From: Paenibacillus lupini
GTDB taxonomy: Bacteria > Bacillota > Bacilli > Paenibacillales > Paenibacillaceae
Assembly: GCF_011761355.1 (NCBI RefSeq)
Contig: NZ_JAASRW010000003.1
Span: 248,001 to 312,000, forward strand
Direction of reading: 5' to 3'
Length of the DNA stretch: 64,000 bases
Shown: positions 62,370-64,000 of the stretch, in pieces
How positions within the stretch are numbered: the stretch's first letter is position 1
Layout of the letters: each line of letters opens with the position of its first letter
Program-made: the position numbers and the translations under genes
The notes under the pieces: generated by a model
Told to the model about the DNA's origin: nothing
Databases searched by the model: none
Seen by the model: only the letters and a program-made list of their open reading frames with translations

Positions 62370-62930
62370 TTAATGCTGGATAACACCGCAGGCGATACGG
62401 CTGCCGGAGTTACCGGATGGATCGGTTTTGTAATCATCCGCTTTTTCATGGATTACAATCGCAGTGCCAGCGGCTGGGAGCAGGGAGTTTGGCGCTTCGC
62501 TGTCCAGCGATACATTTTTCGAGATAATCTCGGCTGTAACGCTGCCGTCTTTCCCGACCGTAATGTTCGGCAGATCACCGTCGTGGAAGCCTTGCGGATT
62601 ATCGAAGCCATGCTGTTTGTTCTTCGGATTCAGGTGCGAGCCTGCCGATTCGAACGTAGGAGCTTCGCATTTGCCGACATTATGGAAGTGAATGCCGTGA
62701 ACGCCTGGAGTAAGGCCTTTGGCCTCAATTTTCAGGTGCACGCCGTCCTTTTCCTCTGTCAGTACGACATTGCCGATCTGATTACCCTTCGTATCGATAA
62801 AAGCTGCTTTTGCCTCCATCACGTGACTACGTGTGTGGTGGCCATGCGCCTCATGGGCTGCTGCCATACTTGCGAACCCGCAGCTTGCGATCAGGAAGCC
62901 AAGCGAGCTGAGCATAATTTGTTTGTTCAT
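62370..62930 (-). CDS. sodC: Copper/zinc superoxide dismutase, secreted
   Basis: A 186-residue exported Cu/Zn SOD. The N-terminal signal contains LIASC, a likely lipobox, so it may be a lipoprotein. Metal ligands are visible: GVHGIHFHNVGKCE (two Cu His), SAGSHLNPKNKQHGFDNPQGFHDGDLPNI (bridging His, Zn His and Asp) and IVIHEKADDY (Cu His). The Cys pair (GKCE and RIACGVIQH) forms the disulfide. Removes superoxide outside the membrane. ATG 62930 has AAGGAGG upstream; ATG 62972 does not. Confidence 0.9.
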   Translation of the reverse strand: MNKQIMLSSLGFLIASCGFASMAAAHEAHGHHTRSHVMEAKAAFIDTKGNQIGNVVLTEEKDGVHLKIEAKGLTPGVHGIHFHNVGKCEAPTFESAGSHLNPKNKQHGFDNPQGFHDGDLPNITVGKDGSVTAEIISKNVSLDSEAPNSLLPAAGTAIVIHEKADDYKTDPSGNSGSRIACGVIQH

Positions 62931-63127
62931 GTTATCCTCCTTGGGCGTAATTTCCAAGTTAGCTTTTACCATGAGGATAGGAATTATTCATTTTACCCAC
63001 ATAAATGTTTCACTCTATAAATCTATATGTCTATTAAATTTATACGTTTGAACGGTGTCCACTCGTCCATACGTTCTCTCTTAATGCGGAATAGTATAAA
63101 GCATATCGATCGAGAGGAGTGAAAGTA

Positions 63128-63601
63128 ATGTCTGCTAAATTTAAAGTAAACGTTAAAAATGTAAAACGTAGAACTAAAAAAGGTGCTCGTATATCGAACT
63201 GTGGTTGTGCTGCGGGGGATCGTGTTGGTGGGGAAATGGATTCCAATCGTGATCATGACTGTCATAGAAGTTCGCGCAGAGATCCGGCTGTTGCAGGTGT
63301 TCAAGATGCGGGTAAAGAGCTTAGCAAAGTATTCGGCAAGCTGAAAGATGAAGAAGTTGCTGAAAGGCTTGTAAGAGCGATTCGTCGTCATGATGCTAGA
63401 GCCGTCCAACAAATCGTTGGCTGCGACTGCCGCGTTGTTGATTTCTTCCGTACAAGAAATGCTGATTGTGTACGTGTCAGATGCTCCTTTGGTCCTTATA
63501 GAGATGTAGTTGTGTCCTTCGATATTTGCGTAAGACGTGCAGTGGATGATATTAGTGATCGTCAGGATCGTCCGCACCATAACGGCTGCTGCTGGTTCTA
63601 A
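63128..63601 (+). CDS. Cys- and Arg-rich protein of unknown function
   Basis: A 157-residue protein. A basic start (MSAKFKVNVKNVKRRTKKGARISNC, first residues) leads to SNCGCAAGDRVGG, then a helical segment (AGKELSKVFGKLKDEEVAERLVRAIRRHDARAVQQIVGCDC) and a beta-like end with ADCVRVRCSFGPY and FDICVRR, closing HHNGCCWF. About nine Cys in 157 residues and small size resemble spore-coat or metal-binding proteins (inference), but no family is recognised. ATG 63128 has GAGAGGAG nine bases upstream. A terminator follows. Confidence 0.7.
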   Translation: MSAKFKVNVKNVKRRTKKGARISNCGCAAGDRVGGEMDSNRDHDCHRSSRRDPAVAGVQDAGKELSKVFGKLKDEEVAERLVRAIRRHDARAVQQIVGCDCRVVDFFRTRNADCVRVRCSFGPYRDVVVSFDICVRRAVDDISDRQDRPHHNGCCWF

Positions 63602-63614
63602 TGGCAGGAATGAT

Positions 63615-63651
63615 GAAAGGCTGCTCCGTATAACGGGGCAGCCTTTCTTTT
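63615..63651 (+). terminator. Terminator of the Cys-rich gene
   Basis: GAAAGGCTGC/GCAGCCTTTC with an inner CCGT/ACGG stem, then CTTTT. Confidence 0.9.
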
Positions 63652-63743
63652 ACGTAAATTTGTGCTTTTACACTCATTCATCAGCCTATGCATACGATAT
63701 GTAAGATATCGCTTGTAACAAGCAAGCCTGGAGGCGAATGAGC

Positions 63744-64000
63744 ATGCCTATTATTCCGAACTTCCCAAGAGAATGGCTGGAGGAGCATACAGTATGGCAT
63801 CATCAGTATCATGTGACGCCGGGAACAATGCCGCCGCCGGGGTTCGGTGAGCAGTTTTTACGGTTCCACCGCTACTTTATTAATAAGGTGTATGATTGGT
63901 TTGACCGTGTGGGATATGACAAACGGGCTGTTGCCGGCTGGCCGCAGATGCCTGCGGGCATTATGCAGGCACCGTGCATGAACCAGCAGGCCTTGTACCG
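63744..64000 (+). CDS. Tyrosinase-like protein, 3' end outside window
   Basis: The first 85 codons of a gene cut by the window edge. MPIIPNFPREWLEEHTVWHH and FGEQFLRFHRYFINKVYDWF are visible; a His-rich stretch followed by FLxxHRxFI is the type-3 copper CuA pattern of tyrosinases and polyphenol oxidases, so a copper oxidase or related spore-pigment enzyme is possible. The second copper site would lie beyond the window. ATG 63744 has GGAGG (63730-63734) nine bases upstream; ATG 63738 is only three bases away. Assignment is from motifs only. Confidence 0.55.
   Translation, partial: MPIIPNFPREWLEEHTVWHHQYHVTPGTMPPPGFGEQFLRFHRYFINKVYDWFDRVGYDKRAVAGWPQMPAGIMQAPCMNQQALY

Noticed and set aside
62355-63020. 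Plus-strand open frame opposite sodC
   Set aside because: sodC on the minus strand has all metal ligands and a ribosome site; this frame has neither motifs nor a plausible start.

Overview
The window reads as chromosome of a Gram-positive, endospore-former-type Firmicute close to Paenibacillus. The grounds are strong AGGAGG-type ribosome binding sites, YesM/YesN two-component pairs next to carbohydrate ABC transporters, copper-amine-oxidase-like stalk domains, PrsA, HU, a LysM-bearing 5'-nucleotidase and the general gene style. This is inference from gene content; no rRNA or tRNA gene was found. Genes are dense and mostly lie on the plus strand.

Region 1 (1-13,100) is the distal part of an exopolysaccharide locus. 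A very AT-rich core (about 1-7,200) holds glycosyltransferases, an EpsG/Wzy-like polymerase, a hexapeptide acyltransferase, a probable two-domain ribofuranosyltransferase and a Wzx-type flippase. A less AT-rich block follows, with manC (GDP-mannose), a GT-B transferase, ugd (UDP-glucuronate), a frameshifted membrane-anchored protein and a secreted stalk-domain protein that appears to share its C-terminal domain. Region 2 (13,100-18,600) carries a 43-codon gene, VanZ, pncB, AraC/MATE and a stand-alone IF-3-like gene.

Region 3 (18,556-20,761) is the most unusual part. A 20-bp perfect direct repeat, whose left copy is the 3' end of the IF-3-like gene, brackets HU, a cold-shock protein and a tyrosine recombinase. 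The recombinase is preceded by a four-motif site (one inverted pair plus two direct repeats) laid out like the internal resolution site of TnpI in Tn4430. The right repeat supplies part of the -35 box of a promoter that overlaps a near-consensus Fur box and drives an ABC exporter.

Region 4 (22,700-32,300) is an oligosaccharide uptake locus: YesM/YesN pair, solute-binding lipoprotein, two permeases and a GH43 glycosidase; a cupin and an MFS pump follow. Region 5 (32,300-38,300) has a palindrome array, the secreted 5'-nucleotidase, deoR (frameshifted), deoC and a SulP transporter; the nucleotidase and deo genes together suggest scavenging of extracellular nucleotides. Region 6 (38,300-47,400) has a DUF7002-like gene, a glycerophosphodiester uptake set (GntR regulator, GDPD, UgpA/E/B-like transporter, HAD phosphatase), an aldose epimerase and PrsA.

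Region 7 (47,500-59,600) is rich in signalling: an MHYT-GGDEF-EAL protein, an HD-GYP protein, a large hybrid histidine kinase, an OmpR-type regulator and a GGDEF-EAL protein with degenerate active sites. Between them lies 1.2 kb without genes (52,184-53,414), holding two large nested hairpins of one family in opposite orientation and a 279-bp-period palindrome-rich duplication. Region 8 (59,600-64,000) has small proteins, a Ser/Thr kinase, a holin-like protein, a Cu/Zn superoxide dismutase, a Cys-rich protein and the start of a tyrosinase-like gene cut by the window end.

Two genes (about 11,790 and 35,417) look intact except for a one-base slip. These may be real mutations or assembly errors.
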